Origin: Lactobacillus xylocopicola
Lineage (GTDB): Bacteria > Bacillota > Bacilli > Lactobacillales > Lactobacillaceae
Reading direction: 5' to 3'
Assembly (NCBI RefSeq): GCF_033096005.1
Contig: NZ_AP026803.1
Location: 292,501 to 356,500 of the forward strand
DNA: 64,000 bases
The notes under the pieces are model-generated. The model was not told the DNA's origin, did not search any database, and saw only the letters and a list, made by a program, of their open reading frames with translations. The translations under genes were made by a program, and so were the position numbers. Positions 25,539 to 35,600 of this stretch are shown here, one piece after another; positions within the stretch are counted from its first letter, which is position 1, and each line of letters begins with the position of its first letter.

Positions 25539-26255
25539 ATGCCGAAACCGCTTTATCAGCAGGTTATTTTTGACCTAGAAAAACAGATCAGAAAAATGAA
25601 ACCAAATGCGCGCTTACCTAGTGAACGGCAATTACTGGTTAAATATGGCGTTAGCCGCAATACAATCAGGTTGGCCTTGCAGGAGCTAGAAGAGCGTGGA
25701 TTAATTTATCGGCTTCATGGTAAGGGGACTTTTGTTTCAAGTGTTTTTCTAAACCAACCCAATATTGGTGGTATGTATTCTTTTTCAGAGGAAGTTACGC
25801 GCGCTGGTCAGAAGGCGACTACGCAGAATCGGAGTTTGGAATTAGTTGTTCCCAGTCAGCATATCATGGAACAGTTAAACATGGCAGCTAATGAGCGTGC
25901 CTACAAGCTTGTGCGTTTGCGGTTAGCTAATAATGAGCCGCGGATTTACAGCACGACCTACCTGCCAGAAAAACTTTTTCCGGACTTAAAGATGGCTGAT
26001 TTGCAGGAAGAAACACTTTATGGCGTGTTAAAGCGTAAATACAATCAAATTAGTGTGATGGCCTTTGAGGATGTGCAAGCGGTTAGTCTAAATAAAGAGG
26101 AGAGCTCCTATCTAGATGAGAAGATGGGTTCATCAAGTTTGAAGATTTTCCGTAAAACCATTAATGATAAAAATGTTCCGGTTGAATTTACGATTTCATT
26201 GGCACGGGGCGATAAGTTTATTTACCGCTCAAGACAATATAATAAGTTACTTTAG
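25539..26255 (+). CDS. GntR/HutC-family regulator with UTRA domain (AgaR/NagR-like)
   Basis: The 238-residue regulator has an N-terminal winged helix (LPSERQLLVKYGVSRNTIRLALQELEERGLIYRLHGKGTF region, about 24-65) and a C-terminal UTRA ligand domain (GGMYSFSEEVTRAGQKATT onward). UTRA regulators of this kind sense sugar phosphates such as GlcN-6-P or GalN-6-P. It sits 20 bases before agaS and upstream of the GalNAc-class PTS, so it probably controls both. ATG 25539 follows AGGAGG; a self-operator lies at 25505. Confidence 0.9.
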   Translation: MPKPLYQQVIFDLEKQIRKMKPNARLPSERQLLVKYGVSRNTIRLALQELEERGLIYRLHGKGTFVSSVFLNQPNIGGMYSFSEEVTRAGQKATTQNRSLELVVPSQHIMEQLNMAANERAYKLVRLRLANNEPRIYSTTYLPEKLFPDLKMADLQEETLYGVLKRKYNQISVMAFEDVQAVSLNKEESSYLDEKMGSSSLKIFRKTINDKNVPVEFTISLARGDKFIYRSRQYNKLL

Positions 26256-26275
26256 TTTATTAACAGGAGAAAAAA

Positions 26276-27439
26276 ATGTTTTCTAAAACAGATGCGGAAT
26301 TAACCAAGATGGGTGCTAAAATCACTACCCGTGAAATTGCCCAACAACCGCAACTATGGCGTGAAACTTGGTCAATTTATCAAGAAAAAAAGACGAAAAT
26401 TGATGAATTTTTGACAGGAATTAATCAAAAGTGGGGCAAGGTGCGAGTGATTTTTACCGGTGCAGGAACCAGTGCCTACGTGGGCAATATGGTTATGCCA
26501 TACTTGCAAAAGCATGGTGATCGCAGCAAGTATAACTTTGAAGCGATTGACACTACCAAAATCGTCTCTACACCTGAAGACTACCTAGAACCAGATACAC
26601 CAACTATCCTGGTTTCCTTTGCACGTAGTGGTAATTCGCCTGAATCGGTAGCTAGCGTGGAATTAGCCAAAAAACTGGTCAAAAACTTGTATCAGATTGC
26701 CATTACCTGTGCTCCTGCAGGACAGTTAGCACAGGACCTCAAAGACGATTCGACCGGTCTAGTCCTGTTAATGCCTGAAAAATCGTTGGATCAAGGCTTT
26801 GCGATGACTGGCTCTTTTTCATGTATGAGTCTAGCTACTTTACTTGTCTTCGACCGACTGGCAGATGACCAAAAGCAGGGCATTATTGAGCAGATTGCCA
26901 AGATGGGCGAGAGCGTCATTGCGCGTGAGGATGAAATTCAAGCCATTGTTGATACAGACTTTGACCGCATTAGTTACATTGGTAGTGGCTGTTTTGGCGG
27001 TTTAGCTGAAGAAACGCGGTTAAAAATTTTGGAATTAACTGCCGGCGAAGTTGCTGCTTTGTTCGACACTTCAATGGGCTTGCGTCATGGCCCGAAATCA
27101 TTCTTAAATCAAAAGACCATTGTCTTTGACTTCGTTTCCAATAATTCCTACACCAGACAGTATGATTTGGACATTTTAAATGAAATTAAGGATGACCAGA
27201 TTGTACCGTTAGTAATGGCAGTAGGCCAAGAAAAAAGCGGCCAAAACTTTACTGGTAAGTCATTTATGTTTGCTGATCAAAAGCTCCTGCCAGATGCCTA
27301 TTTGGCTCTACCGGACGTGATGTTTGGGCAGACCATTGCACTTTTGACGTCAATAAAAGTCGGCAATAAGCCAGACACGCCGTCCCCAACGGGTACTGTT
27401 AACCGCGTCGTTAAGGGCGTAACTATACACGAGTTTTAG
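26276..27439 (+). CDS. agaS: AgaS-type SIS-domain galactosamine-6-phosphate deaminase/isomerase
   Basis: The 387-residue enzyme has two SIS domains. The first holds FTGAGTSAYVGN (about 61) and VSFARSGNSPESVA (about 117), the second GSGCFGGLAEETRLKILELTAGEV and MGLRHGPKSF. These are marks of AgaS, which converts galactosamine-6-P to tagatose-6-P with release of ammonia. It lies between the GntR gene and the PTS genes, matching aga operons of Enterobacteria and Firmicutes. ATG 26276 follows AGGAG. Confidence 0.93.
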   Translation: MFSKTDAELTKMGAKITTREIAQQPQLWRETWSIYQEKKTKIDEFLTGINQKWGKVRVIFTGAGTSAYVGNMVMPYLQKHGDRSKYNFEAIDTTKIVSTPEDYLEPDTPTILVSFARSGNSPESVASVELAKKLVKNLYQIAITCAPAGQLAQDLKDDSTGLVLLMPEKSLDQGFAMTGSFSCMSLATLLVFDRLADDQKQGIIEQIAKMGESVIAREDEIQAIVDTDFDRISYIGSGCFGGLAEETRLKILELTAGEVAALFDTSMGLRHGPKSFLNQKTIVFDFVSNNSYTRQYDLDILNEIKDDQIVPLVMAVGQEKSGQNFTGKSFMFADQKLLPDAYLALPDVMFGQTIALLTSIKVGNKPDTPSPTGTVNRVVKGVTIHEF

Positions 27440-27473
27440 AATAATAAGATAAATAAGCGCTAATAAAGAAGAG

Positions 27474-27536
27474 CCAACCAAACTATTGTTTTCCCGATTA
27501 ATTGGGCCTGATTACAGGTTGACAAAGATTGGTTGG
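27474..27536 (+). promoter_or_regulatory. Long-spaced inverted repeat upstream of the aga PTS
   Basis: CCAACCAA (27474-27481) is mirrored by TTGGTTGG (27529-27536), enclosing a small hairpin CCCGA-TTAA-TTGGG (27493-27506). The right arm lies inside the spacer of the PTS promoter. It could be a transcribed structure closing the agaS transcript or a two-site operator. Confidence 0.4.
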
Positions 27537-27547
27537 TACCTTATTAT
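27519..27547 (+). promoter_or_regulatory. Promoter of the aga PTS genes
   Basis: TTGACA (27519-27524), exactly 17 bases, TATTAT (27542-27547). The transcript would start around 27555, at the edge of the cre site. Confidence 0.75.
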
Positions 27548-27554
27548 GAAGTTG

Positions 27555-27567
27555 TGAAAGCGTTTTA
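27555..27567 (+). promoter_or_regulatory. cre site at the aga PTS promoter
   Basis: TGAAAGCGTTTTA matches the CcpA site core (TGNAANCGNTNNCA) closely and lies directly after the -10 element, a position that gives repression by CcpA when preferred sugars are present. Confidence 0.65.
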
Positions 27568-27608
27568 TATAATATCTAGATTTCCTTAGAAGATATGGAG
27601 GAAGATAT

Positions 27609-28097
27609 ATGAATATTGTGGGTGCAAGAGTTGATGAGCGCTTGGTTCATGGCCAGGTAGCCAATCTTTGGACACCGAAGTTGCAGGTAGAACGAATTAT
27701 CGTTCTTGATGAAGCTGCAGCTCAGGATGATATCCAAAAGAGTGGTCTGAGAATGGCTACACCAATGACAACTAGATTAAGTGTCTTACCAACAGAAGTT
27801 GCTGCTGATCATTTGAAGAATAATCGCTATGGTAAGCAGCGGGTGTTCATTGTTAGCAAGCGGCCAGAAAAATTTCTGGATTTGGTCAATGATGGTGTTG
27901 AGCTTGATACGATCAATGTTGGTAATATGTCAAAGGGAGACGACACTACCGAGTTGACCAAACAAGTTAATATCACGGCGGCTGACGCGAAAGTTTTTAA
28001 GCAGATTGCTGACCAAGGCGTGAAGCTAATTGCTCAGGTTAATCCGAGCGTTGATGCACACGACTTGATGAAGCTGATTGATGAAAAGATGAAGTAG
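27609..28097 (+). CDS. Mannose-class PTS EIIB (AgaV/AgaB-type)
   Basis: The 162-residue cytoplasmic subunit carries the phosphorylated His14 in DERLVHGQV. The rest follows the IIB fold (ERIIVLDEAAAQDDIQKS, TINVGNMSKGD). It takes phosphate from the IIA at 29855 and gives it to the sugar carried by IIC-IID. Context with AgaS and the alpha-GalNAc hydrolase suggests N-acetylgalactosamine or galactosamine. ATG follows ATGGAGGAAG. First gene of the PTS block. Confidence 0.93.
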   Translation: MNIVGARVDERLVHGQVANLWTPKLQVERIIVLDEAAAQDDIQKSGLRMATPMTTRLSVLPTEVAADHLKNNRYGKQRVFIVSKRPEKFLDLVNDGVELDTINVGNMSKGDDTTELTKQVNITAADAKVFKQIADQGVKLIAQVNPSVDAHDLMKLIDEKMK

Positions 28098-28107
28098 GAG
28101 GAAGAAA

Positions 28108-29019
28108 ATGGCTTGGTGGCAAATATTACTGCTTACTTTGTATGCGGGTTTAGAAATTCTCGATGAGTTACAAATATACTCATCATTAAACACTCCAGTG
28201 GGAGCCGGGCTAATCGCTGGCCTGATTATGGGTGATATGGGTACCGGTTTAGTGATTGGTGCCTCAATGCAGTTGATGGTTTTAGGTGTTGGTACCTTCG
28301 GTGGGGCTTCAAAAATTGATGCAACGACCGGGACGGTCTTGGCAACAGCCTTTTCAGTCAGTGTTAAGGGCATGAGTCCACAAACGGCAATCTCGTCAAT
28401 TGCGGTCCCAGTTGCCGCAATTATGGTTGAATTAGATGTTTTGGCCAGGTTTGCCAATACTTACTTTTCACACCGGATTGATCACTTAATTGATCAAGAC
28501 CACATTAATTACAAGGCGGTTGAACGCAATGTTCTCTATGGTGCCCTTCCTTGGTCACTATCACGTGCTATTCCAGTCTTTATCGCTTTAGCTTTTGGCC
28601 AAAAGTTAGTCCAAACGATTGCCAATGCGTTAAACGGTGACTTAATGTGGCTTGGCACTGGTCTAACAGTGGCTGGGGCAACCTTACCAGCTGTTGGTTT
28701 TGCAATTTTGCTGCGTTACTTACCTATCAAGAAACATGCAGCATACTTAATTCTTGGTTTTACGGTAACGACTCTGTTCTCAGTTCTATTTTCTGGCCTG
28801 CAAGCTTTGGGCGCTGGCGTCTCAGCTGTTAACAAGGGCTTTACAACTGCCTTTGTTGGTTTGCCAATGCTAGCAATCGCAATGATTGGACTTGCTTTAG
28901 CAATTCTACACTATAAGAGTATTATCGGTGGCAATGGTGGTACTGGCCAAAAGGTAGTAAGTCAAAATGTAAGTTCAGATGTTAATAATGAGGGAGAGAT
29001 TACTGATGACGAACTCTAA
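28108..29019 (+). CDS. Mannose-class PTS EIIC (AgaW/AgaC-type)
   Basis: This 303-residue membrane subunit forms the translocation path. The N-terminus (GLEILDELQIYSSLNTPVGAGLIAGLIMGDMGTGLVIGASMQLM region) is typical of IIC from the GalNAc/galactosamine and sorbose branch, distinct from ManM at 2399. A hydrophilic Gly/Asn/Asp-rich tail ends the protein. Start is 10 bases after the IIB stop with AGGAGG. The end overlaps the IID gene by 14 bases. Confidence 0.93.
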   Translation: MAWWQILLLTLYAGLEILDELQIYSSLNTPVGAGLIAGLIMGDMGTGLVIGASMQLMVLGVGTFGGASKIDATTGTVLATAFSVSVKGMSPQTAISSIAVPVAAIMVELDVLARFANTYFSHRIDHLIDQDHINYKAVERNVLYGALPWSLSRAIPVFIALAFGQKLVQTIANALNGDLMWLGTGLTVAGATLPAVGFAILLRYLPIKKHAAYLILGFTVTTLFSVLFSGLQALGAGVSAVNKGFTTAFVGLPMLAIAMIGLALAILHYKSIIGGNGGTGQKVVSQNVSSDVNNEGEITDDEL

Positions 29020-29824
29020 ACCAAAATATCAGTTGACAGATGATGACTTTAAACAAATTAACCGGAGGTCTCTGTTTGGTTACCAGTTAGGCTGGAACTA
29101 TGAAAGAATGCAGAACAGTGGCTACCTGTACACAATTTTGCCACAATTGCGGAAAATCTATGGTGATGATACCCCTGAATTAAGAGAAATGATGAAGACG
29201 CATATGCAGTTCTTCAACACTTCCAACTTCTTCAACACGATTATCACGGGTATTGACCTTGCGGTTGAAGAGAATGAAGGAATTAAGGGTAAGGACACTG
29301 TTACCAGTGTTAAAGTTGGTTTGATGGGCTCCTTTGCCGCTATTGGCGACTCGATCTTTGCTTCCTTGATTCCAACTATCTTTGGTGCCTTAGCTGCTTC
29401 AATGGCCGCTCAAGGCAATCCGATTGGCGTTGTCATTTGGGTAGTTGCCTGCCTCTTGATCTGTGTGTTCCGGTGGCAACAATTGCACTTTGCCTATAAG
29501 CAAGGTGTGTCACTGGTTACGGATATGCGGGACCAATTAAATGCTTTAACAGACTCAGCTACAGTTATGGGTGTATTCATGGTCGGTGCTTTAGTAGCGA
29601 CGATGGTTAATATTAAATTTGCCTGGGTACCACAAATCGGCAAGGTTTCGATGAATATCCAAAACAACTTAGATATGATTATTCCAAAACTGCTGCCAGC
29701 TTTAGTCGTGGCATTTGTTTATTGGCTACTAGGTAAGAAGGGAATGACCTCAACCAAGGCGATCTTAATTGTGTTAGTCCTCTGTGTCATTCTTGGCGGA
29801 ACTGGCGTGATTGCCAAAATGTAG
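29006..29824 (+). CDS. Mannose-class PTS EIID (AgaD-type)
   Basis: The 272-residue IID subunit shows GWNYERMQNSGYLYTILP near the N-terminus, GLMGSFAAIGDS in the middle and C-terminal helices. It is shorter than ManN because it lacks the ManN-type insertion. ATG 29006 follows GGGAGAG and overlaps the IIC gene by 14 bases, a sign of translational coupling. An in-frame ATG at 28979 is less well placed. Confidence 0.93.
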   Translation: MTNSKPKYQLTDDDFKQINRRSLFGYQLGWNYERMQNSGYLYTILPQLRKIYGDDTPELREMMKTHMQFFNTSNFFNTIITGIDLAVEENEGIKGKDTVTSVKVGLMGSFAAIGDSIFASLIPTIFGALAASMAAQGNPIGVVIWVVACLLICVFRWQQLHFAYKQGVSLVTDMRDQLNALTDSATVMGVFMVGALVATMVNIKFAWVPQIGKVSMNIQNNLDMIIPKLLPALVVAFVYWLLGKKGMTSTKAILIVLVLCVILGGTGVIAKM

Positions 29825-29854
29825 GCAGACAGTTTAATTATAGAAAGTATTCAC

Positions 29855-30250
29855 ATGGCAGAAAAAGAATTAATTTTAATTAGTCACGGAACAATGGCAG
29901 AAGGCTTAAAAGCCAGTGCTGAACTGATTATGGGTGAACAGGAGCATATTCGCACGGTTTGCTTATTACCTTCTGAAGGACCAGAAGATTTCAAAAAGAA
30001 ATTTGAAGAGCAGACTGCAGGGATGAATCCTGAAGATCTAACGGTTTTTGCCGACCTGATGGGCGGAACGCCTGCCAATGTTGTAAGTCGAATGATTATG
30101 GACGGTCAAAAGATTCACCTGATTTCGGGCATGAATTTACCGCTGGTAATTGAATGGCTCAACAGTCAAATGAATGGCATGGAATCGGATTACCTTACCG
30201 CCGGTAAGGCCGGTATGGTTGATGTGACTGAAATGTTGGCTAAAATGTAA
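29855..30250 (+). CDS. Mannose-class PTS EIIA (AgaF-type)
   Basis: A 131-residue soluble subunit with phospho-acceptor His11 in ISHGTMAEG and FADLMGGTPANV, then the ISGMNLPLVIEWL motif near 95. It takes phosphate from HPr and passes it to the IIB at 27609. It is last of the four PTS genes and is followed by a strong terminator. ATG 29855 follows the weak AGAAAG, spaced from IID by 30 bases. Confidence 0.93.
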   Translation: MAEKELILISHGTMAEGLKASAELIMGEQEHIRTVCLLPSEGPEDFKKKFEEQTAGMNPEDLTVFADLMGGTPANVVSRMIMDGQKIHLISGMNLPLVIEWLNSQMNGMESDYLTAGKAGMVDVTEMLAKM

Positions 30251-30264
30251 AAATATTTTTAACC

Positions 30265-30303
30265 AAAAAACCTAATTCTAGAAAATCCTAGAATTAGGTT
30301 TTT
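30265..30303. terminator. Bidirectional terminator after the aga PTS
   Basis: AAAACCTAATTCTAG pairs with CTAGAATTAGGTTTT around AAAATC, between convergent genes. Confidence 0.93.
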
Positions 30304-30317
30304 ATTTTGACTTTTTC

Positions 30318-32336
30318 TTAGCAAAGCAGCTGGATTGTTTCAAGTGGTGCAAGGGGTTGATCTATTATGGCAATTCCATCTTTGACAATGATCGGAGCCT
30401 CTTCTCTGGTCACTTGACCACCCTTTTTCCTGATAATGGTTACCTTACTGCTAGGCAAAGCTTCCGCTAAGTGCCACCGAACTTGCTCATAATTATCTAA
30501 GCTAAAGTTGGCCAACCAGGCAACCTTACCATTGTCTTGAACGCGCAGCTTGACATTGGGCATTTCAACTAAGTAGTCAACGGGCTGAATAGTATCTAGC
30601 ATTTGCTGCAAGAGTCCTTGCTTATAAGTAGTGAATTGCGATTCCCAGCCATGTTTGGGATCCTGATCCATTGGTAGGACAATGATATGCTGGTCGATGA
30701 TGGCCATGACGTTACCCAAGTTTTCGTCAAGTGAACTATAGGCCCTGGACCAAACGGACACATCGCTATTTTCTTGGTAGTCCAACTGCAGATAGTTACC
30801 TGTGTGCTGGAGCATCGTAATTCGCGGATTTTCGACGTTGTCGACAGTGTGGCCATCCGCTTGTTCGAAGGCTTGGTAGGCAGTACGGTACTTGTGCCAC
30901 TTTGCCTGTTTAATATGTAGCAAATCACCAAGCTTCCGATCTAAAAGAACATTGATGCTTTCACCGTCAAGTAAGACCATGTTGTTTTGAATTAGGTCAC
31001 TTATTTGGTCATTGGTAAAATTACGCAGCAATTGTCCAGAAATAGCAATTACTTGATCGTGCAGTCTGGTTTTGGGCGTAACAGGCAGCACTTCTATGGC
31101 AAAACTGAAGGCCCCAAGCAGACTCGCCCAATTTTTTTCATGGGGAAGGAGTTCTTCGACGTCTTTACCCTGCTTAATGTGAATTTGGTAACTTGAATCC
31201 TGATCAACTAGAACTTTGATGCCGCGCAGGTGTTCAATTGACAACCGGCTTTGTAATAACTGATTGACAAATGGTTTGATCTCGGCGAGCATCTCGGCAT
31301 AATGCCAGGAGTTGTTGATGCCGTTACCCATCATATCGAAAAGATTGAGTAAAATACCTTGTCCACCGACTAGAGCAGTTGTGATTACTTGAAACTTCGT
31401 AAAGGTCAGTGATTTGGCCAGGGGTGAGTACATATAGCTCTCTAATTCGGGATACAGTTCAGCTTGTTCACCCAAAAAGCTGGCGGTAATGTTGGTGTAT
31501 TCCTCAAAATCACGGCCGTATTTTAGTGGAGCGACTTCATTGTATGCGGGTAAGTGGGGCCGGGCAACCTTGGGATGACCGGGTCCGGCCTGGGCTTTAA
31601 ATAAGTTATTCCAATCGCGTCCTTCTAGTGCATGCCAATCAGGATAAGAAGTCATCTGGGCTAGGTCCGTTTCAGGACTGATTTGATGGACAGCTTGTTC
31701 AATCAAGTGTTCAGTTTCAATCATTTCCCTGCGTGCTTGATCGAGATAGACTTGGCGCTCAAGTGTCGGCTCGCCGGCTTGCAAGAGTTTTTGTACGAAC
31801 TCAGTGCGCGTCTCTTTTTTAGCCAGTTTTTGGTTATAAAGGCTCATATGATAATCACAAAAGCACATTAATTTTAATGGTGTATGGTTGTAGTGGCGAA
31901 AGTCATCTTCAAGCCACAAGCGGCGAGGATGAAGGCTAGCATATTGAGCATACCTAGCAGTAATATACTTGCGCCACTGCGGATCTGCAGGACAAGCCAT
32001 GTCCTGGGATTCACGGCCTTCAAGATCGACAAAGGTCTTAAAACCGATTGCTGGGTTGACGTGATAGCCCCGGTCGGAGTGCATGATCGTGGTCCAGGGA
32101 TTAAGACTGGTACTTACTCCGATTTGCTTTAATCTGTGCTTGAGCGGCTTGATGGCATCGAGCCATACTTGTGTTTCTGCCGCAGTCAAATGGCTGTGAT
32201 TTAATTCTTCACCATTAATAAAGAAGGCTACATCGTCGATCTGGCCCTTTTTGACAAAGTTCAGTAATTTTTGATCTTTTGCTGGTGTGTTAGTTCTTGG
32301 ATCCAGCATGTACCTGAGTGTATAAGTAAATGTCAT
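30318..32336 (-). CDS. Putative intracellular glycoside hydrolase, family uncertain
   Basis: The 672-residue protein has no signal peptide or membrane segment. The N-terminal two thirds look like a TIM barrel: FFINGEELNHSHL, then LWLEDDFRHYNH (about 150) and CFCDYHM, whose acidic residues are candidate catalytic groups, and GQGILLNLFDMMG (about 330). A Rossmann-like middle domain (DQVIAISGQLLRNFTNDQI) and a C-terminal beta domain follow. This order recalls GH42-like enzymes, but I cannot name the family. It is convergent with the aga PTS and divergent from the GH31 gene, so it probably acts on a phosphorylated or short sugar of that pathway. Confidence 0.65.
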   Translation of the reverse strand: MTFTYTLRYMLDPRTNTPAKDQKLLNFVKKGQIDDVAFFINGEELNHSHLTAAETQVWLDAIKPLKHRLKQIGVSTSLNPWTTIMHSDRGYHVNPAIGFKTFVDLEGRESQDMACPADPQWRKYITARYAQYASLHPRRLWLEDDFRHYNHTPLKLMCFCDYHMSLYNQKLAKKETRTEFVQKLLQAGEPTLERQVYLDQARREMIETEHLIEQAVHQISPETDLAQMTSYPDWHALEGRDWNNLFKAQAGPGHPKVARPHLPAYNEVAPLKYGRDFEEYTNITASFLGEQAELYPELESYMYSPLAKSLTFTKFQVITTALVGGQGILLNLFDMMGNGINNSWHYAEMLAEIKPFVNQLLQSRLSIEHLRGIKVLVDQDSSYQIHIKQGKDVEELLPHEKNWASLLGAFSFAIEVLPVTPKTRLHDQVIAISGQLLRNFTNDQISDLIQNNMVLLDGESINVLLDRKLGDLLHIKQAKWHKYRTAYQAFEQADGHTVDNVENPRITMLQHTGNYLQLDYQENSDVSVWSRAYSSLDENLGNVMAIIDQHIIVLPMDQDPKHGWESQFTTYKQGLLQQMLDTIQPVDYLVEMPNVKLRVQDNGKVAWLANFSLDNYEQVRWHLAEALPSSKVTIIRKKGGQVTREEAPIIVKDGIAIIDQPLAPLETIQLLC

Positions 32337-32546
32337 AAATTTGTCCTGCTATCTAGCTTTGATCTTTTTCAGTTCAATTTTAGCACAAAAATAGTTTATT
32401 TAACTTATAATTTATAGGTGCTAAATAAATAAAAATATAAAAAAGATAACATGATTAAAATCATTAAATAAACTTTGTCTTACTGAAAAAATCATCCAAC
32501 TGGGTGGACAACATATTTGCATAAATTATTTACCCCGTGGTCAAAG

Positions 32547-32579
32547 TATAATATAATTTACTTGTAAAGCGCTTCCACA
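32547..32579 (+). promoter_or_regulatory. -10 elements and cre-like site upstream of the GH31 gene
   Basis: Two overlapping-phase TATAAT boxes (32547-32552 and 32552-32557) are followed by TGTAAAGCGCTTCCACA (32563-32579), a palindromic cre-like element with two mismatches to the consensus. The order -10 then cre repeats that at the aga PTS promoter. No convincing -35 was found. Confidence 0.5.
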
Positions 32580-32627
32580 AATTTACAAAAAATCAGTAAT
32601 TGGTATTTAGTTGAGGGGGACGTACCG

Positions 32628-35600
32628 ATGGCTTACAATAATAATCAAAGTATTAAGAATAAAGGTGATGATAATAATCATCATACCTTTAATTATTTAA
32701 GTGCAGGGGTTGCTTCTGTTGCCATTGCTACTGGATTTGTGGGCATTTTGTCATGCCCGCCGCGGGTAGTCAGTGCAGCAGTGGTCTCAAGCCGCACTAG
32801 TATGCAAAAGAACAAAGCAGCTAAAGCTAAGGTTAATGTGGCAAAGCTGAAAGCAAAGAAAAAGATAAGTAGTTACGCGATGAAAAACAACCAAGAAGAA
32901 CCCGTTAAGGTAGAGGATCAAGCTGATACCAAGCAGCCAATCGGCCTAAAGGATAGTGATGAAGCAGTACAGCAGTCCATTACTGATATTACTAAACAAG
33001 AGAAATACTTTGAAGTGAATTATGCTAACGGACAGGTGGCCCGTTTGTATGTCTTAAGTCCAAAAATGTTCCGTTATTATATTGATCCGGACAAAAAATA
33101 TGAAGAGCATGAGCAATCAGAAGCAGGACTTAATGCTAAAATTCTGCAAGAAGATGGCTATGGCACCGCTGGTATGGCTAATACGACACTTGCTCAGACT
33201 GAAAAGGGCTGGAAACTGGCTACCGGTGTAATTGACATTAACTTTGATCAAACAGCCGGTACGATGAGTGTCAATAAAGGTGATCGGGTTATTTTACAAG
33301 AAACTGAACCGGTTAAGATTACTGCTAAGGCAACTACCCAGACCTTGAAGGACGATCAAGGTAGTAATTACTTTGGTGGTGGTACCCAGAACGGTAAATT
33401 TAGATTGACCGGAGAAGCGGTCAAAATTGTTAACACTAATAACTGGGTTGACCAGGGGGTTGCTTCGCCTAATCCGTTTTATTGGTCCTCTAAAGGGTAT
33501 GGTGTATTGCGTTACACTTTCAAGGCAGGTAACTACGACTTTGATACTAGCGCAACTGGTACTATTGCTACTACGCATAATGAAAGTCGCTTTGATGCTA
33601 TTTACTTCTTTGATGATTCTTCTTATGATTTGATTCATGATTACCAAGAGTTAACGGGTTTACCAGCGTTGACGCCGATATATGGTTTTTATGAAGCCCA
33701 CTTAAATGCCTATAACCGTGATTATTGGGTTGAAGTTCCAGCTAATACAGCTGGTGCGATCAAATATCCTGATGGCAAGTATTATAAGGAATATCAGCCA
33801 GCTTCTTTGCCTGCGGATCTGAAGGATCGGGCAATTAGAGAGACCCTGAACGGTGAAAAAGGCGGTGTAGATTATCAATTCAGTGCCCGGGCAATGATTG
33901 ACCAGTACCTAGACCATGACATGCCAATTGGCTGGTTCTTACCAAACGATGGCTATGGTGCGGGCTATGGTCAGACGGATTCTTTAGCAGGCAATTTGCA
34001 GAACCTAGCTGATTTTATCGACTATGCCAACTCAAAAGGAGTACAAGTTGGGCTGTGGACTCAGCAAAATCTTAAGCCAGTTGATCCGGCTAACCCAAAG
34101 CCAAGTGATCGTGACTTTGAAAAGGAAATTCAAGCCGGTGTTACTGCGCTAAAAACAGACGTTGCATGGGTAGGTAATGGCTATTCCTTTGGATTGAATG
34201 GTACCCAAACTGCAGCTAACATGATTAATAAAATCAAGGGTGATCTCTTGCGACCATTCATTATTACGTTAGATGGTTGGTCAGGAACGCAAAATACCGG
34301 TGCGGTTTGGACCGGAGATGAAACTGGTGGTCAATGGGAATATATTCGTTTCCAAATTCCTACCTATATTGGTTCGGGTCTGTCAGGACAGCCGAATTCG
34401 GCTTCTGATATGGACGGTATTTTTGGTGGCAAGAACCCGGTTATTAATGCGCGGGATTACCAATGGAAAGCCTTTACCCCGATCCAATTAAACATGGATG
34501 GCTGGGGCTATAACCCGAAGAACCCGTTTGCTTTTGATGAGCATACGACGAATATTAACCGGGCCTACTTAAAGCAAAAATCAATGCTGCTACCGTATAT
34601 TTACAGTATGGCCGCTGATGCGACTTTTGCTGGTAAGCCGATGGTGCGAGCAATGTTCTTGGACTATCCAGATTATCCTGAAGCATATACAGACTTAGTT
34701 AAGTACCAATACATGTGGGGTGATAACTTCTTGATTGCTCCAATTTATCAAAATACTGCAAGTGATAGTGCCGGAAATGATATTCGGAATGGAATTTATT
34801 TACCAGATAAAAACCAAATTTGGGTTGATTACTACACTGGTAAAGAATATCAGGGTGGTCAAGTACTTGATAATTTTGCGGCGCCATTATGGAAACTACC
34901 TGTCTTTGTTAAAGCAGGAGCGATTATTCCAGTAGCAGATGCAACTAATACGCCTAAAGAATATCTGGCACTGCAAAATCAGCGCCGCTTTGAACTATAT
35001 CCTAATGGTACCAGTAGCTTTAAAGTCTACGAAGATGATGGTATTTCAGCTCAGTACAAGGCCGGAAAATATGCTCAAACGCTAGTTAAGAGTGAACTTC
35101 AGGGTTCAAACTTGACGATCAGTGTTGCTCCGACCCAGGGGACATATACGGGCATTGATACTAATAGAACGACTGAATTTGATGTTAGGACTAAGGCAGC
35201 CCCATCCTCAATTAAGGTTAAAGTTGGCTCACAGGACGTTGAATTACGGCAAGCAACCGATCTGACGGATTTCCAGAATTCTACTAATGTGTATTTGCTA
35301 GATCAAAATTACCTGACCAACTCCTACTTAAAAGACCTGGGTAGTGGTCTTGAGCAGACTTTTTTGCGGATCAAGCTGGACAATACCGATGTTAGTCAAA
35401 ATGGTATTACCGTCACTATTACAGGCGTTGACGAAACGGCTAATCCAGTGAATCAGATTCCGCCTGAAAGCACGGCAGTTGCTGTACCAACTGACTTGAT
35501 CCAGGATACTGCTAAGACTACGTCATCTGCGATTGCGGTATCGTGGCAGCCAGTTGATGGTAGTCAAAGTTACAATCTTAAGGTAGATGGCGTTCTGCAT

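Noticed and set aside
27568..27573. TATAAT downstream of the aga cre site as main -10
   Set aside because: No -35 at the right distance (TATGAA only); the upstream TTGACA-N17-TATTAT pair is far better.
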